In this document: piece after piece, positions 8,886 through 15,873 of the stretch
Layout: every line of letters begins with the position of its first letter
Numbering within the stretch: the first letter of the stretch is position 1
DNA from: an uncultured Acetobacteraceae bacterium
GTDB lineage: Bacteria > Pseudomonadota > Alphaproteobacteria > Acetobacterales > Acetobacteraceae
Length of the DNA stretch: 41,377 bases
Assembly: GCA_903918195.1 (NCBI GenBank)
Contig: CAIXDS010000219.1
Location: forward strand, 1 to 41,377
Direction of reading: 5' to 3'
Translations under genes and position numbers: made by a program
Notes under the pieces: model-generated
Told to the model about the DNA's origin: nothing
Database searches by the model: none
The model's input: only the letters and a program-made list of their open reading frames with translations

Positions 8886-9737
8886 ATGACCGGCACCATC
8901 GCCTTCCAGGGGCGGCCCGGCGCCTATTCCGACCTCGCCTGCCGTATCGCTTTTCCCCAGTGGCGCACCCTGCCCTGCGAGAGCTTCGAGGCGGCGATGG
9001 AGGCGGTGCGCGAGGGCACGGCCGGGCTGGCCATGATCGCCTGCGAGAACAGCCTGGCCGGACGGGTGGGCGACGTGCACCACCTGCTGCCCGAATCGGG
9101 CCTGTTCGTGGTCGGCGAGCATTTCCAGCGCGTCGAGCACTGCCTGCTGGTGCCGAAGGGCGCGTCCATCGAGGGGCTGAAGCGGGCGCATTCGCACGAG
9201 GTGGCGCTGGGCCAGGTGCGCCGGATGCTCAAGGAGCTGAACCTGAAGCCGGTGGTGCAGGCCGACACCGCCGGCTCGGCCGAGATGGTGGCGCAGTGGA
9301 ACAACCAGGAGGACTGCGCCATCGCCTCATCGCTGGCGGCCGAGCTGTTCGGGCTGGACATCCTGCGCCGCAACGTCGAGGACGCGGCGCATAACACCAC
9401 CCGGTTCTATGTGATGGCGCGCCAGCCGGCCGAACTGCCAGCCGACCTGGCCGGGCTGATGACCACGTTTGTCTTTCGCGTGCGCAACGTGCCGGCGGCG
9501 CTGTTCAAGGCGCTGGGCGGATTCGCCACCAACGGCGTGAACATGACCAAGCTGGAGAGCTACATGCTGGGCGGCGAGTTCACCGCCACCCAGTTCCTGT
9601 GCGACGTCGAGGGCCACCCCGAACAACCCGCGTTGCGCCGGGCGCTGGAGGAGCTTTCTTTCTTCTCGCGCGAGACCCGTATCCTGGGGGTGTATCCAGG
9701 TTCGCCGTTCCGCAAGGAGCAGGATCCGGGCGACTGA
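8886..9737 (+). CDS. pheA: Prephenate dehydratase
   Basis: The enzyme converts prephenate to phenylpyruvate in phenylalanine synthesis. The catalytic domain starts TIAFQGRPGAYSDLAC and contains the conserved NTTRF motif. An ACT regulatory domain follows (TTFVFRVRNVPAALFKALGGF) with the phenylalanine-sensing KLESYMLGG region in place of ESRP. There is no fused chorismate mutase, so this is the monofunctional form. I chose the ATG at 8886 (283 residues) because homology begins there; the in-frame ATG at 8838 would add 16 residues, and neither has a good ribosome-binding site. Confidence 0.92.
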   Translation: MTGTIAFQGRPGAYSDLACRIAFPQWRTLPCESFEAAMEAVREGTAGLAMIACENSLAGRVGDVHHLLPESGLFVVGEHFQRVEHCLLVPKGASIEGLKRAHSHEVALGQVRRMLKELNLKPVVQADTAGSAEMVAQWNNQEDCAIASSLAAELFGLDILRRNVEDAAHNTTRFYVMARQPAELPADLAGLMTTFVFRVRNVPAALFKALGGFATNGVNMTKLESYMLGGEFTATQFLCDVEGHPEQPALRRALEELSFFSRETRILGVYPGSPFRKEQDPGD

Positions 9738-9823
9738 GCGCGCTCTGCCGCAGGCGCCCGGTCCATCCCGGACTCCGTGTTACGAGCCCCCCGGCGTTGC
9801 TGCGTCGCGCCGGCCGAAATCCG

Positions 9824-10204
9824 TCAGTTGCGGGCCACGATGCGCAGGCGGGCGATCAAGGCACGCAGCTGCGTTTCATTCGGCAGGGGCGGACGATCAC
9901 CGGTGTGCCGCGGCCAGTAGCCGCGCCGGTCGGCAACCGATTCGAGCTTGTCGGCCACATCGTCGAGCATGAGGTGCGTCATGGCCCGGCCGCAGGCCCG
10001 CTCACGGGCGAGCTCGGGCACCACGGGACGCAGCCCGGCGAGCAGTTCCGCGGCGATGCGGTCCGCGCCCGGGGATGCACCGAGGCCGATCTCAAAAGCG
10101 AGTTCGTCGGCGGCCTCCACCATCAGACCCAGCTGCACCGTGCAGGCCTGCGAGACGGGGCTGGCCGGCTGACCGGGGGAAGAAGGGGGCTGTTGCGGGC
10201 GCAT
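9824..10204 (-). CDS. Conserved-looking hypothetical protein
   Basis: The 126-residue protein starts at an ATG preceded by AGGAGG with a 6-base gap; a longer frame from 10225 lacks such a site. The N-terminus (RPQQPPSSPGQPASP) is low complexity. The rest is predicted helical and amphipathic (LGLMVEAADELAFEIGLG, ELARERACGRAMTHLMLDDVADKLESVAD, ETQLRALIARLRIV). No membrane span, signal or catalytic motif is visible and I do not recognise a family. The coding start is well supported; the function is unknown. It converges on pheA. Confidence 0.65.
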   Translation of the reverse strand: MRPQQPPSSPGQPASPVSQACTVQLGLMVEAADELAFEIGLGASPGADRIAAELLAGLRPVVPELARERACGRAMTHLMLDDVADKLESVADRRGYWPRHTGDRPPLPNETQLRALIARLRIVARN

Positions 10205-10527
10205 CCTGCACCTCCTGATGGTCAATGCATCATTGAGCTCACGATCTGGTTAACCGAAACTGAAACCAAATCCCGGATCGTTCCACTTCATCATGACACG
10301 TTCTTCCCCAGGGCAGGGCGGCTGCTTGCGTGTCATACAAAAAATTGAAAATGCATCGGCAGGCGACGCGGCGGAAACGCGGCCTCGCGGTCCGGGCGGC
10401 CCGTCCTGTCTGTTCGCCTGGGTCGGCGACCTTCAGGGCGCGCGCTTGCGCCACCGACCTGGCCGGCCTATAGGCCGCCCCCTGTCCGGCCGGTCGGGAT
10501 CGGCGGGACCGTCAGGAGCGAGCAGCG
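10205..10527. other. Gene-free divergent region upstream of rpmE
   Basis: This 323-base stretch separates the hypothetical gene from rpmE. The left half is comparatively AT-rich (GAAACTGAAACC, a run of A near 10333) and could hold the promoter of the minus-strand gene. The right half is very GC-rich and contains a candidate rpmE promoter at 10446-10474. I see no open frame with protein-like content and no obvious RNA gene. Confidence 0.5.
10446..10474 (+). promoter_or_regulatory. Candidate housekeeping promoter for rpmE
   Basis: TTGCGC at 10446-10451 and TATAGG at 10469-10474 are separated by exactly 17 bases and lie about 50 bases before the rpmE start. The match to the sigma70 consensus is moderate, and the surrounding GC-rich sequence makes chance matches less likely. 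Confidence 0.4.
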
Positions 10528-10761
10528 ATGAAGACGGGCATTCACCCGGACTACCACGAGGTCAATATCGTCATGACCGATGGGACCACGTTCAAGACGC
10601 GGTCGTGCATGGGCAAGCCCGGCGACACGCTGCGGCTGGACATTGACCCGAAATCGCACCCGGCCTGGACCGGAGTGCAGCGCATCATGGACACCGGCGG
10701 TCAGGTGGCCAAGTTCAACAAGAAGTTCGCCGGCCTGGGGATAAAGAAAACCCCGGCCTGA
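10528..10761 (+). CDS. rpmE: 50S ribosomal protein L31
   Basis: The 77-residue protein begins [19 protein letters not shown] and has the L31 landmarks [22 protein letters not shown] and [11 protein letters not shown]. It sits at the 30S/50S bridge of the ribosome. The zinc-binding C+ form has a CxxC; here only one cysteine remains (SCMG), so this is the zinc-independent C- type in the form common in alphaproteobacteria. A GGAGCGAGCAGCG leader provides the ribosome-binding site. It is followed by the heat-shock promoter of hsp20. Confidence 0.95.
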   Translation: MKTGIHPDYHEVNIVMTDGTTFKTRSCMGKPGDTLRLDIDPKSHPAWTGVQRIMDTGGQVAKFNKKFAGLGIKKTPA

Positions 10762-10811
10762 AGCTGCAGGGAGTTCCTTTCCCGCCGGCAGGCAGTATGG
10801 GCGCCGCCTCC

Positions 10812-10839
10812 CTTGAACCGGGGGTGGCGCTTTCCATAT
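10812..10839 (+). promoter_or_regulatory. Sigma32 heat-shock promoter of hsp20
   Basis: CTTGAA at 10812-10817 and CCATAT at 10834-10839 are 16 bases apart, which fits the RpoH pattern of alphaproteobacteria (CTTG and CYTAT boxes, 16-18 bases). It lies about 105 bases before the hsp20 start, so the transcript would carry a leader of roughly 95 bases, the length expected for a thermosensor. Confidence 0.75.
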
Positions 10840-10845
10840 GGAGAA

Positions 10846-10942
10846 GCGTCCGGGATGCCCAAATGGGGTTCCGGGGCTTCTCTGACGGTCGGCCCGTATG
10901 GGCGGCCGCAACTGCAACCTTGCTGACACAGAAGGTACTCCC
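10846..10942 (+). ncRNA. ROSE-like RNA thermometer in the hsp20 leader
   Basis: The leader can fold into successive hairpins (GAAGC at 10843 with GCTTC near 10876-10880; GCCC-GTAT-GGGC near 10892-10903) and ends in a small hairpin at 10917-10936. There ACCUU pairs with AAGGU and CU with AG around a GACAC loop, with G10922 bulged out. The paired strand contains the ribosome-binding site AGAAGG (10930-10935), seven bases before the ATG. The UUGCU sequence with a bulged G opposite the Shine-Dalgarno is the defining feature of ROSE elements, which melt on heat shock and release translation of small heat-shock genes. Confidence 0.75.
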
Positions 10943-11422
10943 ATGAACGCTTTCGATTTTGCCCCGCTGTTCCGCACCGCCATCGGCTTCGACCGTCTGG
11001 CGCGCATGGTGGACACGGCTTCGGCCACCGCCGACGTGGCCTACCCCCCGTACAATATCGAGAAGACCGGCGATGACAGCTACTGCCTGACAATGGCGGT
11101 GGCAGGGTTCGGTCCGGACGACATCGAGTTGACGGTGAAGGAAAACACCCTGCTTGTCGCCGGCCGCGCCGGTAACGGTGAGGCCCGTAAGGCTGAGGTG
11201 CTCTATCGCGGCATTGCGGGCCGCGCCTTCGAGCGCCGATTCGTGCTCGCCGACCATATCGTGGTGGAAGGTGCCGACCTGCTGAACGGCCTGCTGCACG
11301 TAAACCTGAAGCGCGTCGTGCCCGAGGCGTTGAAGCCGCGCCGAATCGTGGTGAACGCGACCGCTCCGCGGCTGGCTACCGAAGTCGGCAATGACAGCGG
11401 CACGGCCAGCAAAGCGGCCTGA
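10943..11422 (+). CDS. Small heat-shock protein, Hsp20/IbpA family
   Basis: The 159-residue ATP-independent chaperone has a short N-terminal arm (MNAFDFAPLFRTAIGFDRL) typical of IbpA/HspA class A proteins. The alpha-crystallin domain runs about residues 34-130 (PPYNIEKTGDDSYCLTMAVAGF..LLNGLLHVNLKRVVPE), with the conserved DLLNGLLHV strand. The C-terminal IxI-type anchor is RRIVVN. It holds unfolding proteins for DnaK and ClpB. The start at 10943 is fixed by the AGAAGG site and homology; the ATG at 10898 is inside the thermosensor. Control is doubly thermal: a sigma32 promoter and a ROSE-like leader. A strong terminator follows at 11447. Confidence 0.93.
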   Translation: MNAFDFAPLFRTAIGFDRLARMVDTASATADVAYPPYNIEKTGDDSYCLTMAVAGFGPDDIELTVKENTLLVAGRAGNGEARKAEVLYRGIAGRAFERRFVLADHIVVEGADLLNGLLHVNLKRVVPEALKPRRIVVNATAPRLATEVGNDSGTASKAA

Positions 11423-11446
11423 CCGCGTCGGCTGACGCAGACCGTT

Positions 11447-11476
11447 GGGGGCCGCGTGTGCGGCCCCCTTCCTTTA
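11447..11476 (+). terminator. Intrinsic terminator after hsp20
   Basis: GGGGGCCGC (11447-11455), loop GTGT, and GCGGCCCCC (11460-11468) form a perfect 9-bp stem, followed by TTCCTTT. It lies 25 bases after the hsp20 stop, in the space shared with the converging DUF1192 gene. Confidence 0.8.
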
Positions 11477-11486
11477 CCCTCCGGCC

Positions 11487-11681
11487 CTATGGCTTGCGGA
11501 AAAATGCGTCGGCCGCGCTGCGATGCGACTGCTTTCGGCCGATCTCCGCCTCGACGCGGGCGATCTCCGCTGTCAGCTCTTCGATATACGCCTGTAACTC
11601 GGCCACGCCGAGCAGGTCGAGCGGCGGCGGGGTCAGCCGCCGAGGCCGGAGGTGCGGTGTTTCGTCCTCGTCGATGATCAC
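11487..11681 (-). CDS. DUF1192 family small protein
   Basis: A GTG at 11681 preceded by GAGGAG with an 8-base spacer gives 64 residues: acidic start (VIIDEDETP), the PPPLDLLGVAELQAYIEEL block diagnostic of DUF1192, and a coiled-coil tail (LTAEIARVEAEIGRKQSHR) ending ADAFFRKP. The family is a short alphaproteobacterial protein of unknown function. A longer frame to 11828 carries an unrelated Pro/Ala-rich leader and no ribosome-binding site. It converges on hsp20 and is divergent from trcR. Confidence 0.85.
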   Translation of the reverse strand: MIIDEDETPHLRPRRLTPPPLDLLGVAELQAYIEELTAEIARVEAEIGRKQSHRSAADAFFRKP

Positions 11682-11896
11682 AGGATTGTCTCCTCGTTGC
11701 GTCACGTCAGCGTGGCGCGGCTTGACCGGCGCGGGAAGCGGGGTCCATATGCGCCACTTTCCCGCTGCCCCGGCAGTCCCGGCTTTTTCGGCAGGTTGTG
11801 GCTCCCGGCAATGACCACTGGGAATCATTTCTGCCGGAGGCGTCGGTGGAACGCCACCGCTGAAAAGCCGCCCCCGAGACGCTAAGGTACCACGTT

Positions 11897-12475
11897 ATGA
11901 CCCTCCCTTTGATGCCCAAGGCAACGGCGGTCTGGCTGATCGAGAAGACCGCCCTGACCTTCACCCAGATCGCCGATTTCTGCGGCATGCACCCGCTCGA
12001 GGTGCAGGCGATCGCCGATGGCGAGGTGGCGCAGGGGATCGTCGGCTACGACCCGGTCGCCAACAGCCAGCTTACCGCCGATGACATCCGCCGCTGCGAG
12101 GCCAATCCGGAAGCCCGGCTGCGGCTGGCGGCCAGCACCATCCCGACGCCGAAGAAGCTCAAGGGCGCCCGTTACACGCCCGTGGCCAAGCGGAACGACC
12201 GTCCGGACGGCATTGCCTTCCTGCTGCGCAATTACCCGCAACTGACCGACGCGCAGATCGCCAAGCTGATGGGGACCACCAAGGACACCATCCAGAAGGT
12301 GCGCGACCGCACGCACTGGAACAGCCCGAACATCAAGCCGCGCGACCCGGTCATCCTGGGTCTGTGCAGCCAGACCGACCTGCATGTGATGGTGCAGCAA
12401 GCCAATGACCGGCTGGCCCGTGAGGGGCAGGCCGTTCCTCCGCCCCCACCGCCCGAGACGGAAGAGGCGGCGTAA
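11897..12475 (+). CDS. trcR: Cell-cycle transcriptional regulator TrcR (DUF1013)
   Basis: The 192-residue protein matches the DUF1013 family throughout: start MTLPLMPKATAVWLIEKTAL, then TFTQIADFCGMHPLEVQAI, a first helix-turn-helix-like region, and FLLRNYPQLTDAQIAKLMGT followed by KDTIQKVRDRTHWNSPNI, a second one. Such proteins are annotated as cell-cycle regulators in alphaproteobacteria; the DNA target here is unknown. The C-terminus is a Pro-rich and acidic tail. AAGG lies about 11 bases upstream of the ATG. The stop codon is inside a 9-bp direct repeat created by insertion of a small mobile element directly behind the gene. Confidence 0.9.
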   Translation: MTLPLMPKATAVWLIEKTALTFTQIADFCGMHPLEVQAIADGEVAQGIVGYDPVANSQLTADDIRRCEANPEARLRLAASTIPTPKKLKGARYTPVAKRNDRPDGIAFLLRNYPQLTDAQIAKLMGTTKDTIQKVRDRTHWNSPNIKPRDPVILGLCSQTDLHVMVQQANDRLAREGQAVPPPPPPETEEAA

Positions 12476-12477
12476 GG
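12469..12477 (+). repeat. Left 9-bp target-site duplication (GGCGTAAGG)
   Basis: GGCGTAAGG abuts the left end of the element at 12478-12594 and recurs exactly at 12595-12603. It includes the TAA stop codon of trcR (12473-12475). Confidence 0.8.
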
Positions 12478-12594
12478 CTTAGGTCTCCCCTCATTTTCGA
12501 AAACATGAGCAAAATCCGCGGGTTGACTTTATTTGCCGAGTCGGCCTAATACATTGCTATCGTTGAAGAATCTGAAAATGAGGGGAGACCTAAG
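12478..12594. mobile_element. 117-bp MITE-like element with perfect 21-bp terminal inverted repeats
   Basis: The element starts CTTAGGTCTCCCC and ends GGGGAGACCTAAG; the inverted repeats are perfect over 12478-12498 and 12574-12594. It is flanked by a 9-bp direct repeat, the signature of transposition. The 75-bp interior codes for nothing, is much more AT-rich than its surroundings, and carries a sigma70-like promoter. Non-autonomous size, terminal repeats and target duplication define a MITE; no transposase or second copy is in the window, so the parent IS family is unknown (9-bp duplications occur for example in IS1 and IS4-type groups). Transcribed through from trcR, the RNA would form a 21-bp stem and could act as a 3' end. 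Confidence 0.8.
12523..12552 (+). promoter_or_regulatory. Outward sigma70-type promoter inside the MITE-like element
   Basis: TTGACT at 12523-12528 and TAATAC at 12547-12552 are 18 bases apart. Both are close to consensus and stand out in this GC-rich genome. Transcription would start near 12559 and leave the element rightwards through its right terminal repeat, antisense to the DUF465 gene at 12785-12955. Confidence 0.6.
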
Positions 12595-12603
12595 GGCGTA
12601 AGG
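12595..12603 (+). repeat. Right 9-bp target-site duplication (GGCGTAAGG)
   Basis: Exact copy of 12469-12477, directly abutting the right terminal inverted repeat of the MITE-like element. Confidence 0.8.
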
Positions 12604-12784
12604 CGGATCTGAGTCGCGCCGAAAAAGAAAAACCGCAAAAAAGAAGAAGGGCACCGATACTGGCTGCCCGGATATGGCTACGCAGTACTGTCGGGCCCTT
12701 GCTTCGCTATCGATCCTTACCTTCGCTCCAGGGTGAGCTGCCCCGACCAGGGGCTTTTCCCCTGGTCGAGCGCTGTCGATGGGG
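12604..12784. other. Remainder of the trcR-DUF465 gap
   Basis: Together with the MITE this makes a 309-base gene-free stretch. It begins with a purine-rich run (AAAAAGAAAAACCGC then AAAAAAGAAGAAGG) and ends in a strong hairpin at 12744-12768. I find no convincing coding frame. Confidence 0.5.
12744..12768. terminator. Strong hairpin between convergent genes, possible terminator
   Basis: CGACCAGGGG (12744-12753) and CCCCTGGTCG (12759-12768) pair perfectly around a CTTTT loop. No clear T-tract follows on either strand, so it may be a rho-assisted or RNA-stabilising 3' structure for trcR and the converging DUF465 gene. Confidence 0.5.
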
Positions 12785-12955
12785 TCAGTTCATCGGTCGC
12801 AGCCGCTCCATCTCCTCCTTCACGTGCAACTTCTCGATCTTCAGCTTCACCAAGGTCTCGGAATCGGGCCGGGGGCGCTGATCCTCGTCGGCAATTCGTG
12901 CCTCAAGGCTGGCATGGCGCATCTTCAGGCTCTCGATACGGGACTGCAGGCTCAT
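12785..12955 (-). CDS. YdcH/DUF465 family small protein (copy 1)
   Basis: The 56-residue protein MSLQSRIESLKMRHASLEARI.. is a short helical hairpin: a first helix with heptads (RIESLKMRHASLEARI), a turn (ADEDQRPRPDS) and a second helix (ETLVKLKIEKLHVKEEMERL). This matches DUF465, whose members are small proteins of unknown function. GGAGG lies six bases before the ATG at 12955, so a longer upstream frame to 13117 is rejected. It is divergent from a second DUF465 gene. Confidence 0.82.
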   Translation of the reverse strand: MSLQSRIESLKMRHASLEARIADEDQRPRPDSETLVKLKIEKLHVKEEMERLRPMN

Positions 12956-13176
12956 AGGGCCTCCTCTCGGGGGTGTGCTGTCTTCAATGACACGCTGCCG
13001 GAGCCACGGCTTGCAAGCAGACCTGCAGGCAGACCTGCGGCAGGCCGGGGGGCGCCGGCGCTGCGTGCCATGGAACCGTAACCCGGTTCGGGCCGCCTTT
13101 GCCAGCACACTCGGCATGAAAGATGCGCAATGGTCGGCGCGTAGGCGGGCGCATGCTGGTGTGATAACAAACCGTC

Positions 13177-13380
13177 ATGCTGACAGACCGTGACTCCCTG
13201 CTGCGCAAGCTGCACGAACTGCGAAGCGAACACCGCGACCTCGACACCGTGATCGCGCGGCTGTCCGAGCATGGCGCCATGGACCAACTCCAGCTGCAGC
13301 GGCTGAAGAAGCGCAAGCTGCTGCTCAAGGACGAGATCTCCTGGCTGGAATCCCGGCTGATCCCGGACAGCATCGCCTGA
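13177..13380 (+). CDS. YdcH/DUF465 family small protein (copy 2)
   Basis: The 67-residue helical protein [20 protein letters not shown].. has the same layout as copy 1: [18 protein letters not shown], a short turn (SEHGAMDQ), then [21 protein letters not shown]. The LKKRKLxLKDEI region is the best conserved part of DUF465. There is no clear Shine-Dalgarno. It lies 22 bases before purE on the same strand and may be cotranscribed with it. Function unknown. Confidence 0.8.
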   Translation: MLTDRDSLLRKLHELRSEHRDLDTVIARLSEHGAMDQLQLQRLKKRKLLLKDEISWLESRLIPDSIA

Positions 13381-13402
13381 CCCCCAGCGTGGACCCCCCA
13401 TT

Positions 13403-13927
13403 GTGAACGCCCTCGCCCCGGACAACCGGTCACCTGCGCCGCTGGTGGGCATCATTATGGGAAGCCAGTCGGACTGGCCGACGCTTGCCCATGCCGCCCA
13501 GACGCTGGCCGGGCTGGACGTGCCGCACGAAACCCGCATCGTCTCGGCTCATCGCACGCCGGACCGGCTGCGCGACTACGCCGTCTCGGCGAGCGGGCGG
13601 GGACTGCGGGTGATCATCGCCGGGGCGGGCGGGGCTGCTCACCTGCCCGGCATGTGCGCGGCCTGGACATGGCTGCCGGTGCTAGGCGTGCCGGTCGAAA
13701 GTCAGGCCCTGAAGGGAATGGATTCCCTGCTGTCGATCGTCCAGATGCCGGCCGGCGTGCCGGTCGGCACGCTGGCCATCGGCCGCGCCGGGGCGGTCAA
13801 CGCCGCCCTGCTGGCGGCCGCCATTCTGGCCACGAGCGACCCCGCTCTGGCGACGCGGCTGCAAACGCTGCGCGCCGGGCAAACCGAAGCCGTGGCGAAC
13901 GAACCAATGGACCCGGTCCCCCGATGA
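13403..13927 (+). CDS. purE: N5-carboxyaminoimidazole ribonucleotide mutase
   Basis: The 174-residue enzyme converts N5-CAIR to CAIR in purine synthesis, acting directly after PurK. Motifs are complete: [13 protein letters not shown] (substrate phosphate loop), SAHRTPDRL with the catalytic His, and [11 protein letters not shown] and LGVPVES. The start is GTG at 13403 with no evident Shine-Dalgarno. The stop overlaps the purK start as ATGA, so the two sequential enzymes are translationally coupled. Confidence 0.95.
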   Translation: MNALAPDNRSPAPLVGIIMGSQSDWPTLAHAAQTLAGLDVPHETRIVSAHRTPDRLRDYAVSASGRGLRVIIAGAGGAAHLPGMCAAWTWLPVLGVPVESQALKGMDSLLSIVQMPAGVPVGTLAIGRAGAVNAALLAAAILATSDPALATRLQTLRAGQTEAVANEPMDPVPR

Positions 13928-15066
13928 GCATCGCCCTGCCGCCCAACAGCACCATCGGCATCGTCGGCGGCGGCCAGCTCGGCCGGATGTCGGCGCTGGC
14001 GGCGGCACGCCTCGGTTATCGCTGCCACATCCTGACCCCCGAGCGCGACAGCCCGGCTTCGCAGGTTTCGGCCGGCACGACATTCGGTGATTATGAGGAT
14101 CCGGCGGCTCTGCGCGCCTTCGCCGGCCGGACCGATGTGATCACCTTCGAGTTCGAGAATATCAGCGCCGAGGGGCTCGATCTGCTGGCCTCGCTCAGGC
14201 CGGTGCGGCCCTCGCCGTCGGTGTTGCGGATCAGCCAGTACCGGCTGGCCGAGAAGCGTTTTCTCAACCGCATCGGCGTGCCGACGGCACCCTGGGCGGC
14301 GGTGGACACCCTGGCGGAACTGGACACGGCGGTCGCCCATATCGGCCTGCCTGCGGTGCTCAAGACCACCCGCCTCGGCTATGACGGCAAGGGCCAGGCA
14401 CTGCTGCGCGAGCCCGGCGAGGTCGCCGCCGCGTTCGCCGAACTGTCGCCCAAGCCGTTGATCCTGGAAGGGTTCATCGACTTCGCCTGCGAGATCAGCG
14501 TGCTGGTGGCACGCGGCTCGGACGGCACGATGTCAACTTTCGACACGGTGGAAAACGGCCACCGCGACCACATCCTGGACATCACCTACGCCCCCGCGCG
14601 CATCCCCGAGCAAACCGCCGCGGCCGCGCAGGCGCTGGCGCGGCGGGTGGCGGAGGGACTCGACCTGGTGGGTGTGCTGGCGGTGGAGATGTTCGTCACC
14701 GCCGACGGGCGGGTGCTGGCCAACGAGATCGCGCCACGGCCGCATAATTCGGGGCACTGGACCATCGACGCCTGCCCGGCCAGCCAGTTCGAGATGCATG
14801 TGCGCGCCGTCGCCGGGCTGCCGCTGCTGCCGGCGGAGCGGCATTCGGATGCGGTGATGAAAAATCTGGTCGGGCCGGAGGAAATGGCACTCTGGCCGGA
14901 GATCGTCGCCAGCCCGGGATTGATTCCGCACCATTACGGCAAGACCGAGGCCCGGCCCGGCCGCAAGATGGGCCACGTGACTCGGCTGTTTCCGCGCGGC
15001 GGGTTGCCCGGTGCGTTCGGTATCGCCGCCGCGCTGGGCAGTCTGGCACCGGCAGAGCCGGACTGA
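13924..15066 (+). CDS. purK: N5-carboxyaminoimidazole ribonucleotide synthase
   Basis: The 380-residue ATP-grasp enzyme makes N5-CAIR from AIR, ATP and bicarbonate. The N-terminal domain opens with [19 protein letters not shown]. The ATP-grasp part has [12 protein letters not shown] near residues 143-154, the [16 protein letters not shown] block, and the metal-binding [16 protein letters not shown] segment. The ATG at 13924 overlaps the purE stop by four bases. The frame extends upstream inside purE but has no competing start of the right family length. The end lies 18 bases from the converging deoxyribosyltransferase gene. Confidence 0.95.
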   Translation: MSIALPPNSTIGIVGGGQLGRMSALAAARLGYRCHILTPERDSPASQVSAGTTFGDYEDPAALRAFAGRTDVITFEFENISAEGLDLLASLRPVRPSPSVLRISQYRLAEKRFLNRIGVPTAPWAAVDTLAELDTAVAHIGLPAVLKTTRLGYDGKGQALLREPGEVAAAFAELSPKPLILEGFIDFACEISVLVARGSDGTMSTFDTVENGHRDHILDITYAPARIPEQTAAAAQALARRVAEGLDLVGVLAVEMFVTADGRVLANEIAPRPHNSGHWTIDACPASQFEMHVRAVAGLPLLPAERHSDAVMKNLVGPEEMALWPEIVASPGLIPHHYGKTEARPGRKMGHVTRLFPRGGLPGAFGIAAALGSLAPAEPD

Positions 15067-15084
15067 CGCAGATCGGCGGCGGCC

Positions 15085-15648
15085 CTAGGGGACTCCGGCC
15101 ACTGCCATGACCACGCGGGCAAAGGCGTCCAAATCATGCCAGCGCGCCGCGTCCGCCACCTCGCCGAGCATCAGCGCGCCGCCCGAAGCCAATACCGCCG
15201 CCTCGATCATCAGATTGTCGGACAGAGCAAAATCCTCCAGCAGGAGGCCCTCGGAATCGCGCCAGCAATCCCCCGCACGGCTGGCGGCGGCGCCGAGGAA
15301 GGCGCGAGTGCGGTCGGCAAAGGGACGGGAATCGTTCGACCAGGCGAACACGGGAAGGCCGAGCGCGCGCGCAAACCCCACCTCGAACACTGTGCCGGCA
15401 TCGGCACTGGGGCCACGAAATGGCGTGAGGTTGGCGATCAGCGCCTGGCACGAGCGGATATGCGCCTCGTTGCGGAGCGCGATGCGGCGCGCCTCGGGCA
15501 GCACCGCCCAGCACGCGGGCTCGTCCGCCAGGTCATCGAGCGGCGAGACGCCGTGCAGGGCGTGACGGGCGCACACACCCTTCAAAGCCTCGGCCCGGGC
15601 GAACGGGTCAGGCAGGAAGATATCAGGCCCGGCAAGATATACGCGCAT
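15085..15648 (-). CDS. Nucleoside 2-deoxyribosyltransferase family protein
   Basis: The 187-residue protein starts MRVYLAGPDIFLPDP, the typical first strand of this family. It also has the active-site region ALIANLTPFRGPSADAGT followed by VFEVGFARALGLPVFAW, where the Glu of FEVG is the expected nucleophile. The family exchanges or hydrolyses bases on deoxynucleosides and serves nucleotide salvage or pool sanitising. The start at 15648 is chosen by homology over one 14 codons upstream. Its promoter region is shared with icd and contains palindromic repeat copy B. Confidence 0.82.
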   Translation of the reverse strand: MRVYLAGPDIFLPDPFARAEALKGVCARHALHGVSPLDDLADEPACWAVLPEARRIALRNEAHIRSCQALIANLTPFRGPSADAGTVFEVGFARALGLPVFAWSNDSRPFADRTRAFLGAAASRAGDCWRDSEGLLLEDFALSDNLMIEAAVLASGGALMLGEVADAARWHDLDAFARVVMAVAGVP

Positions 15649-15685
15649 GGACGATAATCCTGCCCGAGCAGGACCGCGGTGCCAA

Positions 15686-15768
15686 GGCAATCAAGTGATG
15701 GGGTCCAGGGGCCTCTCGGCCCTTGGCGGGTCCAGGGCAGAGCCCTGGCCTTCTTTCGCTTGATTGCC
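15686..15768. repeat. Palindromic intergenic repeat, copy B, with terminal inverted repeats
   Basis: Bases 15693-15753 are identical, in inverse orientation, to 20485-20545 (61 of 61). Internally it holds GGGGTCCAGGGG and CCAGGGCAGAGCCCTGG palindromes. The copy is bounded by a perfect 10-bp inverted repeat, GGCAATCAAG (15686-15695) and CTTGATTGCC (15759-15768). It lies between the divergent deoxyribosyltransferase and icd genes. Confidence 0.8.
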
Positions 15769-15873
15769 CCGGGCCGTGGCCGCTTGTGTGGCGCCGGGAG
15801 GGGTGGCAGAAGCGGAAGTTGCGCGACACAGACGCGGCCGCTCAGGCGCGGCGGGACAAATTCAGAGGGCTGA

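Noticed and set aside
10898..10942. Upstream ATG of hsp20 at 10898
   Set aside because: It lies inside the thermosensor hairpins, has no ribosome-binding site and adds residues absent from the family.
12478..12594. Ordinary rho-independent terminator of trcR
   Set aside because: The loop of 75 bases is far too large, there is no T-tract, and the exact 9-bp flanking duplication points to insertion.
13117..13117. Longer start for the DUF465 gene at 12785-12955
   Set aside because: The extension is Arg/Cys-rich, low complexity and not part of the family; the inner ATG has a perfect GGAGG.
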